Assembly: GCA_012295275.1 (NCBI GenBank)
Contig: CM022670.1
Span: forward strand, 29,217,938 to 29,281,937
Origin: Chrysomallon squamiferum
Taxonomy: Eukaryota > Mollusca > Gastropoda > Neomphalida > Peltospiridae
DNA: 64,000 nucleotides
Direction: 5' to 3'
Shown: piece by piece, positions 38,174-52,906 of the stretch
How positions within the stretch are numbered: the first letter of the stretch is position 1
How the letters are laid out: each line of letters starts with the position of its first letter
Notes under the pieces: generated by a model
The model's input: the letters and a program-made list of their open reading frames with translations, nothing else
Database searches by the model: none
What the model was told of the DNA's origin: nothing
Position numbers and translations under genes: made by a program

Positions 38174-41100
38174 ATGAGGAGTCGAAGTAATTCTGGACTT
38201 CGACTTGATTATTATCAGAGGCTAGTAAACAGAAGTCTACTCAAGTATCAGGTCTGGTTTGCCTAAGGCTAATAGCTGCACATTTGTACATATTTTAAAA
38301 CCTATTGTGAAGAATTTAACAAGTATAATTTACAGCAAAAAGAAAAATAAATACATTGTAACATTGTTATAATAACAAAAATACAACATCTTGTGAAACA
38401 AAAGAAAATATAATATTTAAGATTCCATCATTTAACATAATAAACTTTTATTTGTCAGTGTAGTGTCTGCAACTCTATAATAAATTAATAGTAATTTCAG
38501 GCCAAGCACCTTGCACATTGATATTTAACATTCTGTTACATTGCCAATGTGTTGTTGTCGTTAATCACCCGCAGCAGACAGCCTGATCATCATTAGATAA
38601 TTAAATAAAAGTATGTGTTGGTGTTATAATAACCAAGAAGCACCTTCTCAACTTTTTTCCATCTTTTTTCAGAATGCGGCAACAGGTTTATTTTCTGCAA
38701 GTGAAACAAATAGCCATGCATGGGTACGAGATAATTTGTACATCATTATGTCAGTGTGGGGTCTTGCCCTTGCCTACAGAAAGACAGCTGATCTGGATGA
38801 GGATAGAGCTAAAGCATATGAGCTGGAACAGGTGAATATGATATGCAGAAATCATTTATTAAATTTATCAGATATATTATGTATATATCTGTGTGTTTGT
38901 GTGTTTATATCATACGGTATAAAATAATACATGTAACTTAGTCTAGCAAAATAATATTTTTATTTTTTATTTATACATTATAGCTTATAAATATAGCCTA
39001 GCAAAATAAATGTCATGTAATATTTAAATTTCAATCAAAGTGAAAAGTATATCACAAAGATTATGTTATTGTTATTATTATTTTATTATCATTATTATTA
39101 TTAATATTTTTAATATTTTTTATTATTAGTAATATTTAAATATTACTTCTTTTTTTTACATTTTATTATTTTTATTTATTTATTTATTTTTGTTTAACTT
39201 TTTATTGTTATTATTGTTCTTGAAGCAGTCTGGTGTGTCCTTTATGTGTCGGATGTATTATTTGCTTTTAATTAGCATTTATTCACAGATATTGTTATCA
39301 TTTTTACCATTGTTTTCATTCATTATTCCCAAATCTGTTTGCTATGTACATTTTTAATTTTTTTTGTTTTTTTTTGTTATCTTATTTACATTTAAATTTC
39401 CAAACACAGAAACAAAAAATTAAGTCTTTTTTTCCTTTTTTTTGGGGACATGTAATTTCAGTCTGTTGTGAAAGCAATGCGAGGTCTTTTGCACAGTATG
39501 ATGTTACAGGTGGATAAGCTCGAAGCTTTCAAATACAGTCAAAACCCCAAAGATGCTCTGCATGCTAAGTATTGCAGTTTGACAGGAAAAGCAGTTGTGG
39601 GTGACTATGAATGGGGACATCTACAGATTGATGCTACCTCTCTTTATCTTTTGACACTGGCTCAGATTACAGCATCAGGTAACAACTTTTAAAAATTGTA
39701 AAGTATAATAATAATGTAATAGAATTATGATCTCATCATGTAAGTAACACAGAAAAAGTTGCATTTATTGATTAGATCTGAAGCTTTCTTAGCAGATATA
39801 TAACTTTCATAAAATTAACTGAAGATGTTTTACATTTTTTATCACAGGCCTTCAAGTTGTGTACACATTGGATGAAGTGGCATTTGTGCAAAATCTTGTG
39901 TTCTATACAGAAAGTGCTTACAGAACTCCAGTAAGTATCTTTTTTCAGTAACTTTCGAGATGAAAATTGACATGGTTTCTTTGAAATATTGTGAAATCCA
40001 AATCATGTAATATTTATCACTTAATAAATAAAATTCTAAAATGACAGTCAAGACATGGAAATTCTAAAAACAAATTTCAAGTTTCCATTCATAAGGTCAT
40101 ATAATTGTGATATTAATGTTGTCTATGACATCATTCTCTAATCTGCAATATAAGATTATGCAAGTTGAATTCTTGTAATTGTTTTCTTTTACCTTATTGC
40201 AGATGATATTTACAGATAGAGTATTGATTTTAGATGTGCAATCATAGATTTGTTTCTTCTTTTTCAATTGTTTAGGATTATGGTGTGTGGGAGAGAGGAG
40301 ACAAAACAAATCATGGACTTCCTGAACTGAACTCCAGCTCTATTGGAATGGCAAAGGTAATTTGAATTACTTAACTGTTTTATAAACTCCTGAAGTTATT
40401 CATCTTGTTCAAAATTTATTTACATAGGAGAAATATATTAACAATAATTATTCTTTCAATATCAAATGGCAAAAATTTATTGCTGATTAAATTTAATTCA
40501 TAATATCAAATATTTGTTTTAAAGACACAAATACACCATGATCATGATACCAATTAAAAAAAAAACGTTTCAGAATCAGTTATATATTTCAGTTATATGT
40601 AAAATGAAATCATATGCTGAAATTTCATTTATTAAAAAATGCTACAAACTTTTTATTCCAACCCAACCCATGGTATTTTAAGTAAGTAAACTATAATTTG
40701 TATTTCAGTCAGCTCTAGATGCCATAAATGGACTTGATTTGTTTGGTGCACTTGGTGGTCCTGCTTCAGTCATACATGTCCTTCCGGATGAGGCTCAACA
40801 ATGTCAGGTTAGGCTCTACTTAGTATTATCTTACACTTACTGATAAGTGATTTAATAACGGTCAAATGTTTATGTTTAATATTTATTATAATGAAAACAA
40901 TAATTAATTACAGTGATATTGCTGCTATACATTTTATAGATGTAAAAGTTTAATAGATCACCAATTAATTGTAGTTCTTCTAGCCTCTTGTTGCCTAATA
41001 TTTGAATAAAATAATGCTGTCTGATTTTAACACGTTATTTTACACTTTTGAAACCACAAATATTTATCATGATTTAAAAAAATTCTGCTGAAATATGGTA

Positions 41101-44100
41101 TGTAAGATTATTCTAAAAAAAGATTTTACAATCTTGAATCTCAGCCTGAACATGCTATATGCTAGTATGACATTAATGTGAATCTTTTTTTATTATTTCA
41201 TAAATTTTGTAAATGAAAAGTTATCAACATTAGATATTTCTTCTTCGATTTTAGGCCATTCTCCATTCCATGCTTCCCAGAGAATCTAATTCAAAAGTAA
41301 GAGTGTGTCTTTTTTTTTTTTAAACTGAAGAAAAAAAACCCTGAAGAAAAAGAATATTTTTTACAAATTCAACTCATCAAACACATTTAAAAAACACCCT
41401 GAAACAAGATAATTACTACGTAGGTCTTTCTGATTAGAACAAACTGCTTCAGCAGTTTCCAAAAATTAAATTATAAACATTCCTAGGTTTGTTTTTTATT
41501 ATGGTGCCCTTGTAATCACAGTTCATTTTTCAGCATATCTTCCATAAGCAGTTCATCAAAGTTCTCATTGTAATTAATTCCTTACTGATCAAATGTACAA
41601 AATGTAAAATTTAATTCTTCAGGAATATAGTCTAATAACTAATAATAATATTAAAGATATTTTTCAGAATAAATGATATTTAATTAAATATTCTGTATTA
41701 CTTTCGTTTATAGATTTGTTAACAATAGCATATGTTTAAAACATTAACACATGTTCTTTTTGTTTCAGGAAATTGATGCTGGTCTGATAGTTACAATAGG
41801 TTATCCAGCATTTGCTGTGGATGATGTAGAAATCATCAATGAAACTAGAAAAACAATTGTTGATAAACTAGAGGTTAGCTCCTATAGTTGTGAACAATTT
41901 AATTAATTTTTTTTATATCACAGATTTAAAAAATATATAGGAACTCAGATATTTTGTGAGTGCAAAGTAAGAAGTTTTTATTGAGATATTAAAGTTTCAC
42001 CATTTCATCTGCTCTAATGATATTAATTAAATAAATTTAAAAACACTGATTTAATAAAGATTATATTTTTATCTTTTTTATCCAATTTATTATATGTTTT
42101 ACTTGTATAAATTTTTGTCACTTTTATCATTTCTTTATAATGTGACATATTTCAGGGTAGATATGGCTGTTGCAGATTTCTGCGAGATGGCTACAAAACT
42201 GTCCGAGAGGTCAGTAAAAGAATAAAAAAAATTAAAATATAATTTAAATTAGATGCTGATTTTTGATAAATTATATATTATTTATTAACCTGTCCAATTG
42301 CTTTCATTTTACTTCAATCATCCATTTTAAAGGTTCTCATAAATACATTATTCTAAATTACTTTTTTTTTATATTCTTGGCTGACAAAAGGATCCAAATC
42401 GTCTTCACTATGAGCCTTCAGAGTTAAAGGTTTTTGAAAACATTGAATGTCAGTGGCCATTGTTTTTTGCCTACTTCATCCTTGAAGGATTATTCCGAAA
42501 TGACAGAAAACAGGTATAAAGAAATGATTAGCAAGTATTTTCAGTGTTGTAAGTTCAAAGCTTTTTGATTACTAGTAAATATAGAAATGTGGTTATAAAT
42601 CACATAAACTGAAATGCCAAAGTCATTATTTTAGTCAAACATGTAATGAATCATGTCCTTAATATTGTTGAGGATTTTGTTTTCATACTAGCTTACTAAT
42701 TTTAATTGAAAATACAACAGTTATTTGTAGTTTTTAAAATAAAAACCCAACAAACTGTAAAACATGTTACAAAAAGGATTGTCTTACAGGTTGAGGAGTA
42801 TAGACAGAAACTGGATGAAGTCATCCTGAAATCAGATGATGGTATCCCTTATCTCCCAGAACTGTACTATGTTCCTGCTGAAAAGGTGTGTTACAAAGAA
42901 TCTGACCACAGTGTTATCAAAAAGACAAATACAAAAATTACATTTCTATTAAAAAGTTTTTCTGTTCAGCAATTTATTAATAATACAGTTTAAAAATCAT
43001 GCTGTTACGAAAATTAAATTTTACAAAACATTTTTATATTCTTATGTTTCTGATAATTATTCAGAGTGTTTTTCTTTTTTATTAGTCTTTGACAAATGAA
43101 TTTACAATTAATCCACAGATTTAATGCAGTATAGTTTTTGTTATTTTTAGGTACAAGCAGAGTATGAACACCCTAAAAGTCAAAAACGATTACCAGGAGG
43201 TAAAATGCCTCACATGTGGGGACAGTCTATGTACATACTTGGCAGATTACTCTATGAGGTATTGTAATATGATTCTGTAACTAGATTATACAACAGTGTT
43301 AATCATTATTTGATAATATAAGTATTTAGTTAATTAACTATGTAAACAAATTATCATTTTTTTCTTTAAAAATTCATATATTACTGGTTACAGGATGCAA
43401 CGTTCAATTTCTTTTCATTCTAAATATTTCTGAAAGCATCATTACTAATTTGTTTAAATTTGATAATTTAAGTCAAATAATATTTTGATTTAAGTCTTCT
43501 ATAGTCTATTTTTGTTGTTAATGTTAACTTGGTGATCTATTATATTCATCACATTCTTTGTTTTAGGGATTTTTATCACCAGGAGAACTGGACCCCCTTA
43601 ATAAGAGATTAGTTTTGGAGTCCAAGCCAGACATTGTTGTTCAGGGTAAGAAGCCACACACTGTATTTTTAATTTATTTACATCTTAACCTGATCTCTCT
43701 GTATGTAGTAGCATTTCTTCCCACCTTTGTGAATTGAGCTCTTCATTTTAAAAATTGCAAATTATTCTGACTTTTCCTATTATTGTTTACATAAAAGAAT
43801 ATATTTATAACATACTTTTTTCTACACAGAAATGAAGTAAAAAATATTAGTTTGCCAGTTTACTGTTTTATTTTGCTGGCTTTTAAATTTTATTATATTC
43901 TTTTTTTCCTCCTGTTGTAGTTGTCATTCTAGCTGAAGATTCTTTTATTCGGGACCAGATTCATGCACATGGAATTGATATTGACACTGTAGCCCAGGTG
44001 GCTCCTATAAGAGTCTATCCTGCACATGTACTTAGCCAGATATACTCTCTCCTTGGTGAGACTATTTAGTATAGTCTTTGGTAAATCTTCACTGAAACAT

Positions 44101-46984
44101 AAACTTATGAGTCTGTTTTAAGAAATATTAAATACTTACTTTCCAGTTATTAGAAGAAAGAAATTTACAGTTCCCAATTTTTCCTGGAGTATGATACACA
44201 AGTTGTTTTCATATTTAATATTTTATGAAAGAACATTTCTGGTTTTCTGGTGAAAATATTTTTGTAGGGCTGTGCTTATTATGTTCGTTAGAAAACAGAA
44301 ATGCATATAATATACAGTCTGTGTATCCGCCATGTTCACAAACCTTTAGAAATATTCCAGGAAAAAGTACTTGTAATCAGACAGATAAACTGAACATGTG
44401 AGATGTATCATTTTTGAAATTGTTTTAAAATTTCATAAACAAAATTTTTGAGGTAGTTTTAAAAAAAAAATTAATATTGTTCCTATTCTTTATTTGATAA
44501 TGTAGCACAGTATTTAGATTTGTACTATTGTTATATTTCTTGAATATGATATCATATTTCAGGCAAAAACAAAAGGCTTGGACTAACAGGAAGGCCTTCA
44601 AATGAGATTGGTATCTTAGCAACCAGCAAGCTGTATTCTCTGAAGGATCAAACCCTAGCTTTTATACCACAGGTACAGCAGCACTTGATTGTTTTTGTTA
44701 TTCATGCTACATAGATAATAAATATAAAATTAAAACACATAGAAATTCACTTATTTAAAATCCTTGTATCAGGGGAAACAATCATATATTACATGTAACA
44801 TTCACAAGTACCTGGCATAGAAAGTGATGTATATTTAAAAGACAAAATAAATAAATAAATAAATACATAAATAAAAAAGAAATATTATTAAATATATTTT
44901 TATTTTGGGGTCTGAGATTCCTGAATTGTGGTTAATTGATTGTCAACAAATATTCAGTACTTGTTTATGGTAATGGAATCTTATCTTTTTAAAAAAAAAT
45001 TGTTGAACTTCTAATTTAAGTATGCTTCTTTTTTTTTCTTTTAATGTTTGCATCAATCAATTTAAAGTTCAGTTACATATTGTATTGTAAATCTGAAGAC
45101 TACAGTGGATGCATACATACACAGAAAATTAGTTTTGCATTTTCTTTATTTTAATTAATTTCCTAAAAAGATTTTGAATTTTTCTTTTCTTTTATTTCTT
45201 TTATGTTCAAACATAATTTTTGTAATATTTTAGTATAAAGTTTTAAGATATAAAGTTTTTGTTATGTATTATATCAATGTGATGTTTTATTTGATTATTG
45301 CTGATTTAGTTCACTACTGATTAAAACTTCTGTATTAATGTTAATTGTGTACTAACATTACATGCTGCTGTATTGTACTTTGTAAGTTGTATTTTCTGAA
45401 TGGGCTGACTATAATAGCAGTACATGTGTGTTGCATGTACAGATTGCTAATCTTATAAGAATTATCAGTGTAATTATGCTGCATTTCAGAAGAGTGAAAC
45501 CTTGATAATCATAACATTGAATTATTGCATATCAAAAATGTTTGCTGAGAAACAGTTTTGGCTTCAATGAAGTTTCATAGAACCCATGCAGAAAATACAA
45601 TTTATTTATTTGTAAAAATTATTATATATATGTGTGTAATGTGAAAAGGCATTGATCATTGATCAGTGAACGTATTTAAATGTGTATTACAATCTGAAAT
45701 ATACAGTTATTGTGTTCTGATTAACAAGGTCTCACATACTGCTGCTCATCAGTTGATATTTGACCAGCTGAGTGTGTGCATATCACTTGTCTTAAAAATT
45801 AGAACATTATTATATTTCTTTTTATGTTTAAAAAATAAATAAAATAATTATATATTATCATAATATTCATAGAATAAATTCTGACAGTCAAAACCAAAAG
45901 AATAGCCTTAAAATATGTAGAAGCTCAGAACATATGTAATTTAGAGATACTAGTACAAACATAAATAAAAATAGACAAAAATAGTTCATGATAAATTTCT
46001 TTTTCACATTTATCAGTTTCGAAAAATACATTCATATTGTAATTAAATATAATAATTATCTATAAAGTCTAATCAGATATCACTCTTAATTCCTAGAATT
46101 TTTCTGTTTGGCATTATTGAAGTTTAAGTAGGTACCTGATGGCTCATGCTTTGTCAGTAATCACTTAGATGTAAGGAAAGTGTCTAGCAAAATCACATTA
46201 TATATATATATATATGTGTGTGTGTATAAAATAACATTTTGCTGAAAACAGGACCAGTGTCCCATCCATTGCTAGCAAACCTGATGTTAAGAATTCCACG
46301 CAGATCGTTTTACATTTTTAACTGAGAACATTATTTATTTGTTTTCACCTTAATTTTTAAATTTAAACATATTTCTTTCAGTTTTATTTTCATATTATCT
46401 ATAATGCTGTTGATAAAAATGTTCAGCTTAGTTTTAAGACTAGTTTGCTTTTTTTGAACTACCTTTTTTAAAGTTTTATATGTTAAATGAGGTTATTTTT
46501 TAGACTGTATTAGATATTAAATTATGCTTTTGGTTGTCATTAAGTTTCTTGTGGAATTTGTGCAGTTCAGTGCTATCTGAATTAATTTCTTTCATATATA
46601 AAAATCTTGATTCTTAGCTTTGTTAATAATTTTAAAATAATTATTAAGTAATTGTTTTAATAATCATTACCCATTAAGCTTTATGGTCAGAGTTAAATGT
46701 TAATATCTCATAAAATGTCTAATAAACTCAGTGAATTCAAAGTTAACATATATTATAAAAAATACTGATTCTCATTAGTTAGGGATATTGTTAAAAAACA
46801 GAAAACTGAAACATGTTTTAAATAAAATTTGTTTTTGTTTTGCTGTATAAATTTACTTCCATTCAACTTATAAAGTTTGCCCAGGGATTAAATATAAGCA
46901 AGGTAATTGAGTGGAGAAGAAGTTCAGAGGAAAAATAGAAATCAATTTATTAAATTGTATTAATTGTCTGAGGAGTCACTTATT

Positions 46985-47034
<50 letters not shown>

Positions 47035-48590
47035 GTATTTAATGAATAGCTATCATTTTACTAGTTATTCACTGATCTTTGCAAAGTCATAAAATACATG
47101 TAGATGGATAATTAATTATGTTTTGTAATGTTGTTATAATTTTATATTTCATTGTGTAATGAAATATGCTAGTAAAGCACTGTGTTTACACATGACTGAA
47201 GATTGAAGATGTTTTATATATATGTATATATATATATATCAACAGTTCTTGGATCAGCATCATTTCTATCTCCCATTAGACGTGGATTTCTTGGTTGACC
47301 ATTTCAAAACAGATGCCGAATACCTGTCCCGCAATTGGCAGATTCTTGGCCGACCTACAATGATCTTTGCCCTCTCAAAACAGATGTTAGGTGTGCAGGT
47401 TGCCTCTCAGACCTTTTTAACAATGTGGTGGTTTGTGTAGCACTAATTTTCTTTTAACATCCAGGCTTTTCCTTTCTAATGTCAGTGTTTTCTTTTTAAA
47501 GCACATATTAGCATGATTTGTAGTTGTTGTTTGCTGGCACGTGTCGTTATTTTTATGTAAAGAAAACAGTTTTTCACATGATCAGTCAAAGAAGGTTGAT
47601 GTCAGCATTTCAAATATTGTCAGATATGTAACTCTTTCTATACACAAAAGAGAGAATAGTAGTCCTGATTCCAAACTGAATCTTTATTATGAATTTATTT
47701 TATTTTTACCCATCAAAACAGAGTTTTCTAATTCTTGTATTATTTTTTTCTTCCTTTAAATTTATTAAAATAAAAATAAAAAATAAAAAATGTTAGAATG
47801 TATTTATAACTGAACTACAAAAATATTCAAATACATTGTTCTGATAAAAAAAAAAATGAAAAAAATATCAGTATGTGTTATTATATGATACTTATCTGCT
47901 TTGAAGTTGCTTTAAAATTACGTCTAAATGTGTTTAAGCCTATAAAACCATGCTAGCTTTGCCTCTGCACTAACTGAATCTGTAAAAAAAAAAAAAAAAA
48001 AAAAAAAAATTAAAAATAAAATTAAAAATTAAAAATAAGGAAGAAATATATGATTTTCTTTGTATTTGGAATACTTGCTGCTGGGTTCCTCTCATCAGTT
48101 TAATGTGGAACAGATTATGTACTTAGTTTCTAATAACATTAAAATAAAATACACTGAGTGGACAGTCAATAAATATTCAGTGGTTAAATAAATTGTCTGT
48201 ATTTGCCTCATAAAAAAACATTGGTTTTAAAAATTATTAAATAAATTATAATTTAAAAAAAAAAAAAACCCAAAAAACATTATTTTTCACGTTAAAATAT
48301 CAGTAATTTGTTTCTAAAAATTATAGCTTGACAATGAAATCCACAATTGCCATACTAAAAATAACAATCTAAATACATATTAAAATACTGTACAAGTCTG
48401 ATAAATAACATGGTTGAGATTCATTATTTTGCATAACTGAAATAATTATTTCAAACTAATACTTTGTATTTCCTTTTTATTTTTCTAATTTCTCCATTTT
48501 ATTTTTACATGGAAATTGTATACAGTATTTATTATCGCCTAATAATTTAATTTTTTCATTCTTTTTAATCACAATCACATTTGTTTATTC

Positions 48591-48633
<43 letters not shown>

Positions 48634-51600
48634 ATATCTAAGAATATTGATAAGAATAATTCAGCTAAATATAGCTAGTTACAAGTTAAATATAAAAATA
48701 AAATTAAAATTTTCACTATTATAATAATTCTGATTTTTAAAATAATAGCATTTTTATTTCTTAAATCTTTATTTTTTTTTATCTAACATAAAATGTGAAG
48801 ATTGAAAATTTTATATTTTGTTTAGCATCAGGTTGTCTAAGAACTTGTAGTGTTAATAAAATCTCTTTTAACTCTTATTTTTTAAAATGTTTTTATTTCC
48901 TTATTAAGTTCTTTACATATGAAATGGTATAAAATGAAATATTCTTTAATTTTTTAAAGCAAGCTGAGCCATCAAGGTTAGTTATTTTAGGTTTACAATA
49001 CTGATGCCGTTAAATATAAAGTAACAGTTTACTGACCCCTCTAATAAATAAACAAATATAAATTATTAATCTGTAATATGAAATAAATTTCAGCAGTTCA
49101 TTACTGGGCCTACAGACAGATACCAGTAATAAAGAGTGATCATTATCTAGTTATGCATTTAGTTAATAGCTTCAGTCTAGTTAATAGTTTCAGATAATGG
49201 ACACTAACCTGTTAATGGTAAGTGTTTTTCACTTTGTCTTTGACATTTTTCTTCACATACTCTCTGTGTCAACAGTTCATGGACTCTAACCGTTTCTACA
49301 TAGCTGATGACACAAGCCTATCCTTTAATATCCTCCAAGTTGAGACTTCTTACTTGAAACATCATTGGAAAGCTCTTGGTCGTCCTACTATAACCATTGT
49401 AATAACTCACATGCAGTTTGGTATGTGCAGGTTTTTTGTTTACTGTTCAGCTGTCGCATTTTGTCTGTTGCCATCTTGGACCCAAAGTTAATAGTTTTAT
49501 TTGCACTTTTATGTAAAATATTTGTAATAATAATAATAATATATAATTTATCCTTTGGTCTATAATACTGTATTAAATGACATCTTTTATATTAGTATAA
49601 TAATACACTGTCATTCTTTAAATGTTGAGAGTTATATTTTTCAAGATTAAATATAGAATACTCAGTCACATGAGTTTTCACATATCTAGAAAAAAATAGG
49701 ATTAACCAGTATACATAGAGTTAATTGATTTCATCAGCATTTATAATTACATTAGGAACTGTTCAAAATGTTTAAGTAGGTCATTGCTTACATAGAAACA
49801 GTGATACTTTGTTTACCATAATTTTTATATCTTAATATGTTTTTAATATTTTAATATATAAATTTTATATAAGAATGAAAACACTAAATGAAAATTGTTA
49901 TCTTTGGATCCATGATGATTAGATGATTAAGCTTCTGGTATGAAATTGTAAATGAGTGACTTTTTGTAATTGTGTTTATCTATAATAGTCAACTTAGGAA
50001 GTAGTTACCAGTGCTTGTTTTTAACTTAACAAATCTGCACTATTATGTATTTCACTTTACTTGTAACTTTCCATTTTTTCAAATATTATTTCTTGTAACA
50101 ATTTCACTAATTATATGTACATACTTTACATTAATCTAAAAGTTTTTAACATGTTTTTATTGTAATATATCTTTAAAATAAACTGGAAATAAATTAACCT
50201 AACAATAAGTAATGTATGTATGTATATATATATATATATATAAATATAAACTTTGAACAGCTAAACAATATCCTTTTTTATATATATATATATATAAATG
50301 AATTGCTAATGCTGAAAATCTTAGTTTAAAAAAAATAATTTGCTGATATAAATATGCTAATTTTATTTGATGTTTAATTACTATTTTGATTTTTCAGATA
50401 ATTACAATAACCCTCCACCTGTTTTGATAGCTACTCTGAAAAAACTGCAAACAGGCTACATCAGTGGAACAAGGTACAATATAACAAATATCCTGTTACT
50501 GTAAATTTTTACTTAAATGTTATTAGTCATCTAAACCAATGTATGTAGCATGACAGTCATTTATTTTTAAAGCTAGCCTACTATTTCACTTGGTCCTGTA
50601 CACTTGCACTATCAGTTTGTGTACATCAAAATTTAATTGTATCTGATTCTGTCGTATGTAATCTAAAGAAGTAAGGCTGCAGCTTGATGTTTAGAGTGCA
50701 GTGTTAACATACATTGTTGAGTTTAATATGTTACAGAAAGAAGATAATTGAACTGAACATCTTTATATTAATTATATGTATTTGCATTAATTTCCTTTAT
50801 TTTGTCTTTATGATAATGTAGTTTTATCTAAATATTTTGTAATTACCTCATCAAAAGCAATAGATGAATTTTCCATTAAAAAAAGAGAAACCCTAATCAG
50901 TATTTCATGAATTGTATAAATTACAATAAAGAATAATTTTTAAAATTAACAATTATTTTTTCAGAGTGCAGCTGGGAAAATTGTCTGACTTCCGAACAAC
51001 TTCATGTGTAACCAATTTAAGTTTCATTCATGACAGGGATGACCCAAATCAAGGTTTTACTCTATTTTGGATTTATTTTTAATATTTCTTAAAACTTGTT
51101 TGATATCATTTTACAGGTCAGCTTTTTGAATAATAAGTGTTATTGTACTGAAAATACAGTTAAAGAATAGACATTGTAACAATATATTTTATAATAACAT
51201 TTTAAATAAACTTTTCATTAAAACCATTTATTTTTGTAGTTGAAGATCAGGTAATGGGATTCATTGAAAATATTACCTGTCAGGCCTGCCCAACAGCACA
51301 TTTGTTGTCACACAAACGAAAGTCTTTTCAAAAGCCCAAATATAAACGGGCCACATCAGTTCATGGCATAATCCGCAGATCCAGGTCCATTCAAATTGAC
51401 CGTGAGCAGCTTCAAGGTGAGATGTTTTGCTTTTTGCTGGCAGTTTGCAAAATCAGTGGAAAAGAATTTTTTTTTTTTTTATAATTCTGAATATTCATGG
51501 TTTCAAGTTGATATTTGTGAAGATATGTAACAAGAGGAAGAAATACAATTTATGGCACAATTGTTGTGCAAAACTTTTTATTTTTTTTTACTTTTATTTT

Positions 51601-52840
51601 CAGGATTTTTTTTGTAAATGTAAACCTTTTGTGTTTGTACTCTTCTGATCAATCAAGTAAAATCATTAAAATGATAAATTGCTGGCACAATTCTGAATTT
51701 TTTTGTTTTTTGCGTGTATGTGTATTAATTTATATCTTTATCTTTTTTCCTTTTATGTCTTTATTTATATTTTTAAATCTTTACCTTATAAAAATTAAAG
51801 GATTAATAAAAAGATTAGTAGAAAATTAATTATGACTGGTCTTGATTTGCTTTTATTTATTTAAAAATGAAAGAACTGCACTCACATCTTACACGAAATC
51901 AAAGAGACAGTATAACAGGTAGGATATTAGTTTCCAGTTTTGTAAACTTTCCTCACTTGGATAAATTAACTTTTAGTTCAGTTATGACATTTCTTTAACA
52001 AATTAGAATTTTATTTTATTTTGCCGTTTGCTTTTAAGTAATAAAAAAATTTCATTAGATGTAACTTGAGTCATTAATAGTTTACATAACATAAATTTTA
52101 TATCTAGAAAAACTAGATTATTATGGTTTCTCACTGGGAAATAAACTCGCAGTGTTGTCAGTAGATTAGACAAAGTTTGTCATAATTCTGTGTTTTTATA
52201 TCACATTTTGTTTTACTGGTTCTTTGTTTAAAAAATTATTGGTGGTTTTTTTCTGATTTTTGTTGTTTTGTTGTTGTTCCCTAATAACCTTTTATTAAAA
52301 TGAATTTTACACAAAATCTTTGATGAAATATAAATATTCTGACATCAAATTTAAATATACACTTATATTTGATATCTTTGTATCTTGTTGAAATGTATTA
52401 CATTTTTTAAATAAGGACATTGTTACTTTAATGGAATTTAAAAAAACCAGTTCGAAACTTTAGTTACAGTAAATATTTGGTGGTTTGAAAGATTCTTTTT
52501 CATTACATAACTCTAATAACTGTTTTTGTGCACATTTAATGTTGTTAATTGTAGTAACAAAATTAATTGCTTATAGAACACCCATCTTTTAATAAAAAAT
52601 ATTATGAATGTATGCGTGTGCGGATGTATGTGTGTGTAGATATATATACATATATGTTTTCACATTTATTTTACTATTATGCAAAATAAGAAAAGTGTAT
52701 AACCAAGATTAATGTATTATAACATATATTTTAATTTACTAACAGAAACTGAGTATACTATTAAATATATATATATGATTAGATAAAGTACAAATTTGTG
52801 TTTTTGTTTGTGTGTGTGTATGTATGTATATATGTATGTA

Positions 52841-52906
<66 letters not shown>

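Larger units (their letters stand above)
44673..47245 (+). other. PHKA intron 15
   Basis: A long intron without visible exons. It contains one dispersed repeat copy (45398-45506), a TG repeat (46987-47034) and AT-rich simple sequence. It ends TATATATCAACAG before exon 16a. Confidence 0.7.

Noticed and set aside
47983-48010. 28-base A run as a retroposon tail
   Set aside because: No recognisable retroposon body or target duplication on either side; treated as homopolymer.
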